Assembly: GCA_010093705.1 (NCBI GenBank)
Contig: MU006092.1
Coordinates: 1,012,500-1,076,499, forward strand
DNA length: 64,000 bases
Origin: Patellaria atrata CBS 101060
Lineage: Eukaryota; Ascomycota; Dothideomycetes; Patellariales; Patellariaceae
Direction of reading: 5' to 3'
In this document: piece after piece, positions 1 through 11,372 of the stretch
How positions within the stretch are numbered: the stretch's first letter is position 1
Layout: each line of letters opens with the position of its first letter
The notes under the pieces: model-generated
Seen by the model: the letters and a program-made list of their open reading frames with translations, nothing else
The model's database searches: none
Told to the model about the DNA's origin: nothing
Position numbers and translations under genes: made by a program

Positions 1-762
1 ATACTAGTAGATCGCGCGACTATAACTTCTTCTTTCCTTAACTTAATCTCTTTACACTGTAGTTAGGTTATACTAGTTGCAATCCAATTCGATTCTCTAC
101 AACCGCTACGCCGTCACACTTATCAAGACTGAACAAGACAAGTCTAGAAACGCGCCAGGATTTTCATTAATGTGATCTTCCTCCAACAACGGCGTAGGTT
201 TCGTTAGTGATAGGAGAACGCGACGTTACAACGGGAGTCTATACTTATTGAGACGGAACAGGATAAGTCTAGAAACGCGCCTGGCTTCTCACTTAACGTG
301 GTCAACCACTAGGGTAGGTTTGGCAAAGTGACAGGATACGTATAACAAAGGCACTTCAAGTTGACGACTCAACTTGCTGACTCCTTGACTTCAGGTGATG
401 CTCGCAATGAGACAAGACGTACTGTATGGAAACAGTGTAACAAGTGAAGTCAAGTTCAAAACCGTAACATCCAAATCTATGGGTAAGATTGATGGTAAGA
501 ATAACTACGAAGAATCTCAATACATGAGGGAAAGACCGTCCTTAAATATTCCTATCCTCCATAGTCAATTTGGTGTGCCTACACTCTGGTCGTTCTGGTC
601 GTTTGGTCGTCTGGTCGTTTCCTACGACCAAAACGTTCATACGTCCAAACGTCCAAGTCACGTGATTTGCTACTACTGGTTCCACCCGTAGTTCTCCCGA
701 GTGGTGTTCCTCCTTTCCCCTCACTCGTTGTCTGCATGCTTTTACAACTTGTGGCCGTAACA
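1..762 (+). mobile_element. Solo-LTR-like fossils, two partial copies in tandem
   Basis: The stretch holds two incomplete copies of one repeat in the same orientation. The first runs from the window edge to about 221. The second runs from about 222 to 762 and ends in GGCCGTAACA. Both share blocks with the copies at 763-1698, such as the segment near 125-170 and 250-290 and the block starting GGCACTTCAAGTT at about 350. The CA-terminal end and the TG start seen in the inverted copy fit a retroelement LTR. No gag or pol coding is visible, so the superfamily cannot be named. The copies are visibly diverged from each other, so this is an old insertion site. Confidence 0.6.
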
Positions 763-1095
763 CGCGAACGGCTAGGCACTTCAAGTTAACGATATAACTT
801 GCTAACTCCTCAACTCACTTTATCCTCTAGGGGGTTGGGTTAAGTAGAGACAAGGTTCACTGTACGAATACAATGAGACAAAGGCTAGTTGAGTCCGAAG
901 ACTGTAACATCCGATCTTATAGTAAGATATCTTGGTAAGAAGAACTACGAAGAATCTAAATACATGCATAAAGGAGCGTCTTAAGTATTCCTTCTCTACA
1001 GTCCTGTTTCCTATTCTGATCGTTGATGCTCGACGACTGAACACCCTCGAGCACCCTCGACCATCGATCACGTCACGTGATAGCGGTGCTGGTTG
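763..1095 (+). mobile_element. Partial LTR-like fossil
   Basis: This is an incomplete third copy of the same repeat, in the orientation of the copies before it. It starts inside the repeat with the GGCACTTCAAGTT block (about 775) and shares the block at 903-1008 with the inverted copy that follows. It ends where the inverted full-length copy begins, so it looks cut short by nesting. No coding content is seen. Confidence 0.55.
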
Positions 1096-1698
1096 TGTTA
1101 CGGCCACAGGACAATAAGCGGAAGCAACAGCGAGTGGAACGCAGAGAGCCACATCGAGCCGGAGAAACCACGACGGAGAATCACGTGACAGGGGTTAGTA
1201 AGCAGAGTGGTTCCAAGTGATCTCACTGCGGGAATGGGAGCAGACGAGAGCACACTCATTTCAGGACTGTGAAGAAGGAATACTTAAGGACGCTCCTTTA
1301 CACATGTATTTAGATTCTTCGTAGTTCATCTTACCAACATATCTTACTATAAGATCGGATGTTACGGTCTACGACTTAACCCTACTTTGTCACACTATTG
1401 CCATACAGTACACCTTGTCTCTGATTGTGAGCCTTGTCCAGAGAGAGTTAAGGAGTGAGGAAGTTATATCGTTAACTTGAAGTGCCTAACTCACACGACC
1501 TCCTATCATTAACGGAACCTACCCTGAGGTTGATCACGTTAGTGAGAAGCCTGGCGCGTTCCTAGACTTGTCTTGTTTCGTCTCGATAAGTATAGACTAC
1601 CCGTTGTAACAGGTTGTTTCGTTCCGACTCTTCCCTCAGTGTAGGTATTCCCACTCTCCCCCACTGGTGGTGTCGTATCTTGTTCTTTGGCCGTAACA
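1096..1698 (-). mobile_element. Full-length solo LTR-like fossil, inverted
   Basis: A 603-bp unit is bounded by a perfect 10-bp terminal inverted repeat, TGTTACGGCC at 1096-1105 and GGCCGTAACA at 1689-1698, with the TG...CA ends typical of LTRs. Internally it is the reverse complement of blocks in the three upstream copies, for example 1263-1365 against 903-1008 and 1549-1615 against about 225-290. The 5 bp on either side do not match, so no target-site duplication is visible. It looks like a solo LTR with no internal genes. The superfamily is unknown. Confidence 0.65.
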
Positions 1699-2856
1699 TT
1701 AATATATAATTATATTTTATAACTTATATAAATATTTTTTTTTAGGAATAACAAATATAATATTTAATATATTGTTTAGTAAATTAAAAAGTTATTCCTT
1801 TTCAAATTTAAGAAAAAGCCGTACATGATCTATGTCCGTGCATAACGTGAATTAGACTTCTATCAGTACCCTCGGGCCGCACATGCCCAGAGCCGTGCCA
1901 CGGTGTCAGAGCATTAGTAACGTCATGAGCAGGACCACACCATGGCCTTGTATAGATATATGTACCTTCCTTCACCTCACTGCACGTCGTGTTCTACGTT
2001 TATTTCAAATTATTACGTTGGTATTCATGACTATATCTTACCCAGCCTCCGTCCCATTATTATCGAATATCTCCCCGAATCCTTACTAAGGCCCTTTACT
2101 GGACAACACGGATCAGATATGGTAAACCCCCTTCTTTCGCCAGGGCTCATATGTATCACCGCATATGTATCCACAACCTTATATAAGGTATAAACTAGAC
2201 ATAACATAATCGTTACATGCTATTTTCATCACTTGTGCAGTAGAGCAGACCCGCAGTAGGTGATAATGAGCAAAAATGTCGGTGGTAACTTAGTATAAAT
2301 GTAAGTCGTGACGGTTGAGAACTAAGCCTTGCATGATCGACAACTGATGTCCCCAAGAAATCTCAACGATTGCTTAACTCGCCTTTCCCGATTACCGCTA
2401 TTGTAGATCTTGACCTCGAGATAATCCTCAATCGTTTTTTATGCATCAAGCTGAGGTTTCAAAGAACTAATTAGGTATACACACATTCAGCAGACGTGGA
2501 GCCTCATTCAAGGATTGTTCACTATGATGTGAGCAGACGTCAGGCCTCCAAAAGCTGAGGTACAATCCTTCGAGATCGACGGTTCTATATCCTTGTTGTT
2601 GAGCACTCAAAGCATAGGATTCGTCCAAACGTTTGTTTGTTCGGTATTATGGTGATGGGCGGTAGTACACAATCCTGGGACAACTCACTATAAAGCACCT
2701 GATGCTCCTGCCTCGCAAATACTTTCATCTTTTACAGCACTGAAGATTGTCTGTTTGATAAAGTCTTTTTTCTTCTACTCTAACACCCTCATTCATCATA
2801 CCTAGAAACCTAATTTAAGTCTCTACCGACTTGACCACCCGACAGCATACAAAATC
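1699..2856. other. Gene-free; AT-rich then ordinary intergenic
   Basis: Positions 1699-1815 are extremely AT-rich with short A/T runs. The rest reads as ordinary intergenic DNA leading into the promoter of the LtrA-like gene. I see no supported gene or RNA here. Confidence 0.6.
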
Positions 2857-5087
2857 ATGAACCCCCCAGTAAGGGTGAAGAAGGAGCGTCACCATGATGA
2901 TAGGTAAGACATTTTTCTTTCTTTCTTCTGGATTCGAAGCTCATTGTCAATCCCCATAGTCCAGGTAGCAATACCGAACACATCGAACACGCCGAGCATG
3001 AACACAAGGATCAAAGTCCTGTATCCTGGATATCATCCCCTATGAAATCTTGGGATGAAAGCTCGTCCAGCTTTAGTCAGCGTCACGAAGCAAGCACTAT
3101 CGAGCTTTTTTTCGACCTGTTTTTCGTCGCAAATCTCAGCACTTTCACAATTTATCATGCAATAATCGACAGGTCCGCTTTCTGGTCCTATGTAGGCTTC
3201 TTTATTATTTTATGGTCGACCTGGTTTCAAATAGTACTCTTCGACGTCAGATTTGCAACCGACTCTGTGTGGGAGCGAGGTTGTAAGGTCGTCCAATTCC
3301 TTGTCTTCATTGCGATCGCTCTAGTTGGATACAATTTCAAAGTACTTGATAATGACCTAGTGCAGTCACTGGACAATGAAGTAAGTTTGTTCCATTTCTA
3401 GAAGATCCCTTTCCTTGACTTTATATCCCTCAACTACTATACGACCCTGCTATACCGATCAGACAATTGAAGTTGAGAGAATGACGCTTAACTATACATA
3501 TGACTTGCTCGTTACCGACACCAGAGATCTTTTCATACTTCGTACTTCACAGCTTGACAGCATTTTTTTTTAGCAGGGGTATAGATAGCGAGGGATATCA
3601 CCCCTGACATGGAGTGGGATATAACATCTTTACAAGCAAATTCTGATTTATCATAGGTCTTTCGGACTCTGTGCTGGACACTTTTACTCTCTCGCTTATG
3701 GCTTGCACTACAATATTTGGTCGTATTAGTATTTGCTGCTTTCAGCCGTCCTCGCCATTCTGGGCTTATACTTCCATTATCACTATCCACGGGAACGTTT
3801 GTCATTGCGGGAATTGTATACGGAGTCCTAGTAGCAGGACTTCCACCGACATCAACTCACAACGGGGATGTCTTTGGAACGTGGTACGGCGTTATCGGAT
3901 TCGAGTTCTTGAGCACTATGATCATATCGTGCGTCTGGAGGAAGCTTAGCTTCAAAAAAACCCATATTGGTGAACGAATGGGTCTTCTATGCCTGATTAT
4001 TATCGGAGAAGGCGTTATCGGCCTTACGAAAACAGTGATCCGTACGATGGGGAAGAATGGAGTTAACTTCGACGGAACTGCGCAAATATTCTGCATAATT
4101 CTCATCCTCGTACGCCCATGTTCCTCCCCACCCCCTTTAATCGTCTTCCTTCTAATAAGATTATAGGTCTTTATATGGATGCTTTACTTCGACAACCTAC
4201 CAAAGTATCATTTTAACACCATCAAACAACAATTCTACGTGTATCTCCATCTCCTCCTCCATCTTGCTATTTTGGGAGTAGTAGAGGGAGCACAGCATAT
4301 CGCCCAAGCTCATTACGTGCTCAAAAGCCATGGTAAGATCATGGATGCAGTTATCAACTACTGCGTAAAGCAACATCTTGACGAGCCCGGCCTTACTGGT
4401 CCCCTCAACGCCACCATCGCGTACTTCAAATTCTACTCGAGCTCGGAGTCCAACGCGACGCTACCTTACATCTCACTAGCGTTGGCAAAAATAGGTGCGT
4501 CCACAGGTGTCTGCTCTCAAGCAAATATTTCGGACCCTCAATTCGCACCGCTAGAGAATGAGCAAATCCCGTTGGCCTTCAATGACTTCCTTTTTTACTC
4601 CCTTGCAGCACTATTCCAATCTCTAGGCATTGCCCTTCCAAAAGGGCCCAAACCACCCGTTCGTATTGCGCTCGACACCTGGCGATTAGTGTATACATAT
4701 TTCTGGTCCGCCATCATTTTGCTACTTGGAACACTCACCATCTGTTCGCTTCTGGCAAGGCGAAATTTCAGGTTCGACCCACCGGCTCTCGTCTCAATAA
4801 TACCTCGTATCGCAATGATATTTTTCGCAGTTGGGGTATTAGTCGCTGGTTTGAGGAGTTCAACAGCCGGGTGGCACGTGGATACGTTCTTAGATCATTA
4901 CATTTCCGGACCATGGATCTTGCCGGCGGTCACGCTGCAGTTGTGGGTTGTATTGCTGGGAGACCGTCTCAGTAAGTCGTGGAGGGCGAGGAGGGAGAGA
5001 CTCAAATATTATTCGGTCAGCGAACAGAATGAAGAAGCAAGAGCAGCTTTAGGGGGAAATGGGGTGAGGCATGACGACTGTCACTAA
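2857..5087 (+). CDS. LtrA-family (low temperature requirement A) membrane protein
   Basis: The predicted coding exons are 2857-2903, 2960-3380, 3657-4109 and 4167-5087, giving about 613 residues. Exon phases agree at every junction. The N-terminal third carries the LtrA signature EASTIELFFDLFFVANLSTF, and the centre carries SFKKTHIGERMGLLCLIIIGEG. About ten hydrophobic spans make it a polytopic membrane protein. The family is named from a Listeria gene; its fungal members have no settled biochemical role, so I assign no substrate. The intron at 3381-3656 is 276 bp, long for this window, and could hide a short extra exon. The start ATG at 2857 opens a 15-codon first exon that joins in frame. 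Confidence 0.82.
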
Positions 5088-6483
5088 TTTACGAGACACT
5101 TCTCACAAGAGCCGAACAAGGGGAACTGAAAGCAGTTGGGAATGGAGAAACATTATGAATTGACGAATTGACGAATTGACGAATTGACGAACTGAGGAAT
5201 TTGCGCGCAAGGGAGAATGAGCATATTATCAAACCAGCCATCTAGGAAGGTAGCCTTTTGAACTGAAGAAAGAGCTAGACTAGAAATTGTCTGAAGTTAG
5301 AAGGTGAATTTTTGCCTGATTGTTGTCCTGTACTCTGTACACTGGTACACTTGCATTTCTGACCCATAGTCGCTACCGTGAACAGAAGACGTCCGCACAG
5401 GTACCGATAACTTATTCTACCTTACTATCTCCTCCCTTGCAGGTTTAGCACTCTTCGATTGTTGTACGCCCTCTATTCTCTGCTCGGTAGATACTCACAC
5501 CACGACTCGAAAGCTGTTTGGTATTCTGTACGGTGTTGAAGTGTACGGTCGACAGTCTATTGTAGATTCTGATCCAGTACTCTACACAACAGCGGAGCCG
5601 GGAACAATTCTCAGATCAAGTGTATTGCACCGTATCCACGAAGTCCCCTGGAAAGGGAAAGGGTAGGTTTAAAGAATGCACGTGCTCTATGATAATCAGT
5701 CATAACTTCTAACGCTCCCTATTACCAGAACCCCTAAAATGAATTCCTACAAGCCTCTCGCACGGACCTATAAGAGCTAAAGAATTTAGGTTTCAAATCC
5801 CGCAGAGAATATACGTCGTCAATGACTCTTCCGAGGATATCATCACTATAGCCGGGACGGTATTAGGGACGCTTTCTATTATCTGGTTTGCGCGAGACTG
5901 GTTTGCAAAGGATATGAAAGACATGGTAGCGATGTAGAGAATGAGGATCGAGCGTTTGGAGGGAAGAGTTGATGGATTCGTGGAGTTTGAAGCGGAGCAT
6001 AAAGGGGAGTCGTCTGAGTTAAGGGGGTATATTTCATCAGATGTATAGTTATCGATACACTAACAAAACCCTAGGATGACCAAGGGGCTGCTTAGTAAAC
6101 GCGATGTTAAGCCGTCCGAGAAGTGAAAAACAATACCTTGTAAAGAGTCCGGCTACTGAGATCAGGTTCTCGTACAGCAGGCCTGAGTGCTTAGATGAAA
6201 CCTCATTTGAAAATACTGTAGTATTCGTTAAGATCACGTAGGAAGTAACAACGCCCGATCTGCAGTTATATCATAATCTTAACTATAAATTCTTCCTCAA
6301 CACATTAAGAACCCCAATCAACCAAGCTTCTATGACTACCCAGGCCTTCCTCCTACTTAAACTACTCGAGTCCCCAATCCTCCTCATTGCTCTCCCCAAC
6401 TATCTCATGAAGTCCCCCAGAAACCTCAAACCCCAAAGTCCCAAATCAAATCATTTCGTTCACATTTCCCTACTAACCCCACT
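5088..6483. other. Gene-free stretch with an 8-bp tandem repeat and a possible relic
   Basis: Positions 5157-5192 hold four perfect tandem copies of GAATTGAC plus a diverged fifth. Around 5800-6047 the plus strand reads as a short protein-like segment (a hydrophobic stretch, then a heptad-like RIERLEGRV) interrupted by a stop codon. I cannot place it in a family and treat it as a doubtful relic. Nothing else is supported. Confidence 0.4.
5157..5192. repeat. 8-bp tandem repeat (GAATTGAC)
   Basis: Four exact copies of GAATTGAC are followed by one changed copy (GAACTGAG). The repeat lies about 70 bp downstream of the LtrA-like gene stop. Confidence 0.85.
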
Positions 6484-6768
6484 ATGACCGTAACTGACAT
6501 ACTCTACCTACGGCGCCGTGACCTACCACCCGAAGCCTTCAACCACTACTACGAAACCATACACATTCCTCTCCCCTTTAACCCTTTCCCTCATGTCCGA
6601 AGTCTGGCCGCTAACGCACGCCCGTTCCTCTGCCGATCCGGAAAACCGCTCCCGAGGATCTGCTCAACTTTGATACGTACGCAGAACTCGTATTTGAAAA
6701 TGAGAACCCTTTATGAAGTATGCGGGGAGAGATATGGAAGGATAGTTGTGAGGAAGTTGAGAGGATGA
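6484..6768 (+). pseudogene. Degraded EthD-domain protein gene
   Basis: The first 30 residues from ATG 6484 match the start of fungal EthD-domain proteins (DILYLRRRDLPPEAFNHYYE then TIHIPL). The family's later core motif, TYAELVFENE, appears in a different reading frame around 6645-6710, just before a stop. The two halves therefore lie in different frames, which fits a frameshift followed by loss of the C-terminus. A missed intron is the alternative explanation, but no convincing GT-AG pair joins the frames. EthD proteins are small dimeric proteins of the ferredoxin-like dimeric alpha/beta barrel fold. This copy is probably non-functional. Confidence 0.5.
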
Positions 6769-7247
6769 GAAGAGGGTTTTAGAAGTGGATTGCGGTTAGT
6801 GTGAAAGGGGGGTGGTCACTGAGGAGGCCGGGGCAGAGATAGAGGTCGTTTTCTTTTTTTCTTCCTATTTGGGGGGGTGAAGGAAGTGGTGTGGCCAGGG
6901 AATAGCTTACTAGAGGTGGTATAGATAGGAATGTTTATATCTCTCCCGTAAAGTGTTCAGATGGTTCTCTTTCAAATTCTGTGTTCGTTTTTAATATTCT
7001 CACACATTTCAGCGGTTTCCTTCCAGCGAGCTCAGAAGCTTCGTTTAAATGAGGTCTTCAATTTGAGCATAATATGGGCTACAAGCTTGTGGGGAACATA
7101 TTTCAATATCATTTCGATACACAGACTACCCTACGACGATTGAAACAGGTAGAACCGAGCTTCCCCTTTTTCCTTCGCAACTCTACTATTCAGTCGACCG
7201 TTCTCAAAGCTTCCATACTACTAGCCTCCCCCTCATCATCCATACGC
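6769..7247. other. Gene-free stretch
   Basis: This lies between the EthD relic and the 3' end of the secreted cysteine-rich gene. I see no supported gene. Confidence 0.5.
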
Positions 7248-7677
7248 TTAAGGGCAACTTCCACTAAAAGATCGAACCAAAGCCCCATCAAACTGCAAAC
7301 AGATACCAAAGTCACTCGCGGTTCTACTCTGTCCCGTACAGCCAGGCTGGTTCCAAACAGTAACTGTACCCAATTAGCTTTCGAACCCATACAGGGGAAC
7401 AATACTCACTCGAGCACCCTGCCGAAAGTGCCGAGATCGAGGCAGAATTATTACAATCCCCCTCTCCCCGGATTGGAGTGGCATCTTGGCATACACCGGC
7501 CAACACGTCTCCCTGCTCGCGAACGTGACACCCCTGAGTGCAACCGGCGGCATTGAAGCGGTCAATGGAGCCAATGATGGCTTGACGCCCTTTTAGGTGG
7601 TTGTCGTTATTGCTCACGGCGGCTGAGAGGACGCCGGAGGCGGAAAGGAGGAGCGGTAAGAGGGTTTGGAGTTGCAT
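7248..7677 (-). CDS. Small secreted cysteine-rich protein (effector-like)
   Basis: Exons are 7393-7677 and 7248-7346 on the minus strand, split by a 46-bp intron (GTATGG...CCAG, with GCTAAT as branch point), giving 127 residues. Without the splice the protein would end early and lose a run that restores a regular cysteine pattern (CSPPGCTGQ...GICLQF...GSCP). Residues 1-20 form a signal peptide (hydrophobic LLPLLLSASGVLSA). LKGR at residues 28-31 could be a pro-peptide cleavage site. The mature part has nine cysteines (46, 50, 63, 75, 88, 93, 98, 111, 126). No catalytic motif is visible. Size, secretion signal and cysteine content fit an apoplastic effector or a small secreted antimicrobial protein, but that is inference. 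Confidence 0.75.
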
Positions 7678-7765
7678 GATGGATGATGGATGATGTTGAG
7701 AACAATGATTGAGTGCTGGTTACGGACTTTTTGTGAGATCAAATGTTTGTGGGGAGGAGCAGAGG

Positions 7766-7773
7766 CTTATATA
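7766..7773 (-). promoter_or_regulatory. TATA box of the secreted cysteine-rich gene
   Basis: TATATAAG reads on the minus strand 89 bp upstream of the ATG at 7677. This is a good match to a TATA element at a plausible distance. Confidence 0.5.
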
Positions 7774-10316
7774 CGCAGTCCTTAACAGATGTAAGCGTTG
7801 AAAACCGAAGCAGTACCTGACGTAGCTTAACGGCTTATGATGCAGGATTGGGTATCAATCACTAATCCTTTTTAGCCGGAAGAGGTTGTGTTTCTCGTAT
7901 TACGGTGTGTGACTGTTTTATTATTCAGGAAGAGGCGGTGACATGATGTTTCAGTTTCGAGAAAAATAACTCGAGCATACCAGGACAAATGTATAAGCTT
8001 TTGATGTATAAGCAACTACATAATACCTTCGACGAATCATGATGGTATTTCATATCGATTTACTAGACTTTAGCAGTAGGATGGTAAAGAAACAATCGTT
8101 GATATGAGAGATAGAGAGGACTTCTAAAATGCAGCTAGAGACGGGTACCTGGATCTATGCAGAGATGGAATATGAAATACTACCTACTATTAGCACTATA
8201 GCTTAGAGTAGACGCGTCAAGTAAGGTGATATAATTGCCGTTAGCGCATCCGGCGATTACCGGTACATTATTTGTGCCCAGATGGGGTAATGAGTGTGTT
8301 TTGGGATTAAACATCTCTCGGTAGATGGCGGCTGTGACTCTAGAAGTGAAGATAATGAGCCTACAACTACCCGTCGACTATAGCCACAGCATTGAATATC
8401 GGATCTCGCAGCCCTAAAAATCCTCCCGTAGACCTGGTAGTGTACAAGAACACCTCGGAGGATTTATAGCACGGTCACTTCGCTTCTGGAGAGGTTAGAT
8501 ACCGATTCAATGAATTGACCAGTGCTTGCCCGTGATTCTAAGATTTCGAGAGCGTTGCAGTAACATGAGTAATGTTAATCTTCTGGTCTTCTTATTTCTC
8601 TGTTATTTCCTTTTGCGTGTGGAGAACCCACTCGTCTCATCCTCCTGAACAGGGCAAAACGATGGATCGGTGACAGACCAGTTCGTTCCATAGAGGAATG
8701 ATAAAAAGGCACTTGGCTTGAAAAATTTCCCCAGAACATGATCAAACATTGTGCTTACGTGCAGAACGGTGGCTTATTAAATGTTCCACAGTGGAACATC
8801 ATAAACTCCGTATAAGAATACTATTAGTGCGAAGTAAAACGAAACATCACAAACTTCTTATACTAACAATATCAGGTCAGAACTATAATAGAGTTCAACA
8901 TTAATGCTGCAAGGTACCGGTTCCCCGAGCGAATCTGCAGGTGTAGGTGAAACGCCTCGTGCTGACAGGGTGTAAGCAGCACAGGGAACCTTAAGTAGAC
9001 TGCAACCATGGGATACAGTAACTACAACAACGTAATCATAGTTCACAGTAACGTGTGCTTTCTCGGATCGTAAAAGTGATAAGAGAAATGGCTGGACTGG
9101 ACGACTTGAATCCTGGCGGATAAAACGGCTCGACCAAGACATTACTCAGAGCACGGGTGGGTATTCACACAAAGACCAATGCAGAGAAGCGTTTGGAAGC
9201 CTGATAAGTGAATGCATTAATCACTGTGTGCCCTAAAGGCGGGTTACTCAAGCTGACGGTTGAAATACGTGGATGGTGAATCCCGTCCAGTATGCTTGAT
9301 ATCCAGAGCGTCGACACTTGTGCAGTCTGGACACGAGTAGTATCTGAAGGGACACAGAATTAGGTAGTCGCTTATTGAAATTATTTGAAACGGTGGACTT
9401 GTAGATTTGACCAAGTAGCAGAATTATCCTTGGTTAGGCCTTTGAGACTGGATTATAGTCACGGTGGTGGACGTGTATGTTAATCAAGAGCCTTCAGCGT
9501 CCCATAAGACATGTAGGACAAAGTGCAAGGAATGTCTATATATCCACCAGTTGGAGGAGATTGATTAGGATATCATGAGTTTCGAGGAACTGTTCCATGT
9601 TTCGATAACCGTGTTGCTGATGTGACTCCCTTGACGAAGCGTGGTGTTACGATACCAACTTTAGGTCAGATTGCTAATCTAGAGAGGTCGGTTGAGCTTC
9701 CCTGATGAAGTTTTTGAACTTAGGAAAGATGACGGTGTACGGCCTGAATTGAAAGAGGTGACTACCAAAGAATACTTAGAACTTAAATCTTTTGGTCATA
9801 ACGTAAACAAGAAAATTTTGGGTTCATATGATCATGATTCCTTTAGGGTAAACACAAAATTATGGCCACTATGCCCTCTCATACCTTTGAAGCTTTTTCT
9901 ATCTCCTTTTCTCGGTACGGCGAGAATTAACTCGTCCTTCGACGGCCGAGGTTCCTGATGAGCTGTACTTAGAGGTTGTAAGGGAGGCTTGAGTGGACCT
10001 TTAGGTCTGAGCTCATGACACTGTAGATCTGCCATTCAGCTAGAAGAACAATTAGGAAAATGAAACTGCGATGAGATTGCTACGAGTTAATTCTCAATGT
10101 AAATGTTAGGTAGACTAACTTTTTGAGGAGCAGGAGTAAATGTAGAATCTCGGGAAAATCGCGGTTATAGACACCCCGTACAGAACGTCGCATTGCTTGA
10201 CCGTCTGATCATTGGAATTGTATATTTTCTGATCAAAGTAAGGAAATTGGATCTACCAGCAAGGGCAGATACAATCCTTTTCCGCAACACCTCTCATATC
10301 CACATCTCAAATCACA
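7774..10316. other. 2.5-kb gene-free stretch
   Basis: No gene is supported. Around 9700-9880 the plus strand has a lysine/glutamate-rich open segment without an ATG, and nearby segments in other frames also look protein-like. This could be a decayed gene, but it matches no family I know. Confidence 0.45.
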
Positions 10317-11033
10317 ATGTCCCTCCCATCCAGCTCACGCATCCTGAGCTCTCTCCGCTCGTCAACTACCCATACACTCCGTAAAACCCTTCTTCGACAT
10401 CTTTGCCGTCACCGCCCACGCCCTATTCCCCAGTCCTCCTACCGCACATACGCATCACGGCCCCCTAAATCGCGTGATCGCGGTCCTCGTAGCTCGGAAG
10501 ACACGCAAACCGACTTCGCTGCGCTGAACATCCTTGCCTCGACACCCGCACCTACCACCGGTATTGACGCTTGTACAACAGATGGCTTCCATCTGGACAA
10601 TAACCTCAAGATCACCGATAGCGGTGTGCTGCTTGTGGGTGGGGAAGCATTCCGATGGCGGCCCTGGAGACGACGAGATGGGACTGAGAAGCTGCAAGCG
10701 GAGCAGGGGAAGGGATGGGAGGCGGATTCGGATGCGTGGGGATTGTTAGATGTGGTGTGGCCGAAACCTGGTGAGTACTTCTTGAAGTTACAGGAGGCAG
10801 GATGGTGGTAAAGAGAGCTAATGAGGGTTATAGATTTACTGATTGTAGGAACTGGGTCATCAATTCAGCCCGTATCCGCGGCCACGAGGAAGAGGATTAA
10901 TGAGTTAGGTATACGGCTTGAGGTGGCGGATACGAGGAATGCGGCTGCACAGTTCAATCTACTGGCAACTGAGCGGGGAGTACAACAGGTCGCTGCCGCA
11001 TTGGTACCAATTGGATGGAAGGAGAAACAATAG
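10317..11033 (+). CDS. NDUFAF3: Mitochondrial complex I assembly factor NDUFAF3 homolog
   Basis: Exons 10317-10770 and 10849-11033 encode 212 residues. The 78-bp intron has a GTGAGT donor and an AGCTAATG branch point, and splits a glycine codon. The N-terminal 50 residues are rich in Ser, Arg and His with almost no acidic residues (SSRILSSLRSSTTHTLRKTL), as expected of a mitochondrial presequence. The remainder is the DUF498/NDUFAF3 fold: DSGVLLVGGEAFRW, then LLIVGTGSSIQPVS and GIRLEVADTRNAAAQFNLLA, ending in a short Lys-rich tail. In animals this protein works with NDUFAF4 to assemble the membrane-linked arm of respiratory complex I. Its own enzymatic activity, if any, is unknown. Confidence 0.88.
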
Positions 11034-11372
11034 ACTTAGGTCAATTGAGGAGATGAATGTATAAATATTGGTCACTGGGAAATTCGGAAAGAAGGTATCG
11101 GAGCACATCATGATTAGAAGCATGAATATGCATTGTACGGTTTCAGCTGAACGATCCGTACAGCTCAGAAACAGCATCAAATACGGCACCAATTGAGCAG
11201 TCCGTACGGCTTAGAAACGGCTTCGAAGGAATTATACGTACAGTTCAGATATGGGGATCAGACACGGCATCAACTGAACGATCAGGACAACTCAGAACCC
11301 AGTTGGGGGGAAACTTGGCGACGGACGACAGCCAATTAACCTTGATCCCCAAATTATATAATGATTATCACC
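11034..11372. other. Convergent 3' intergenic region
   Basis: The region lies between the stops of two convergent genes, NDUFAF3 (+) and malic enzyme (-). It is largely filled by a degenerate tandem repeat, listed separately. Confidence 0.6.
11136..11300. repeat. Degenerate 46-47 bp tandem repeat, about 4 units
   Basis: Units begin ACGG(T/C)... at 11136, 11183, about 11229 and 11274. Their shared core is AACTGAACGATC followed by GTACAGCTCAGAAAC, with many substitutions. The spacing of clear unit starts (47, then 91 for two units) supports a tandem array. Confidence 0.65.

Noticed and set aside
1-1152. Short frames of 61-110 codons on both strands
   Set aside because: They lie within non-coding LTR-like repeats and show no protein family.
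5780-5815. TTTCAAATCC resembling a tRNA T-arm
   Set aside because: No matching acceptor, D or anticodon arms could be found upstream.
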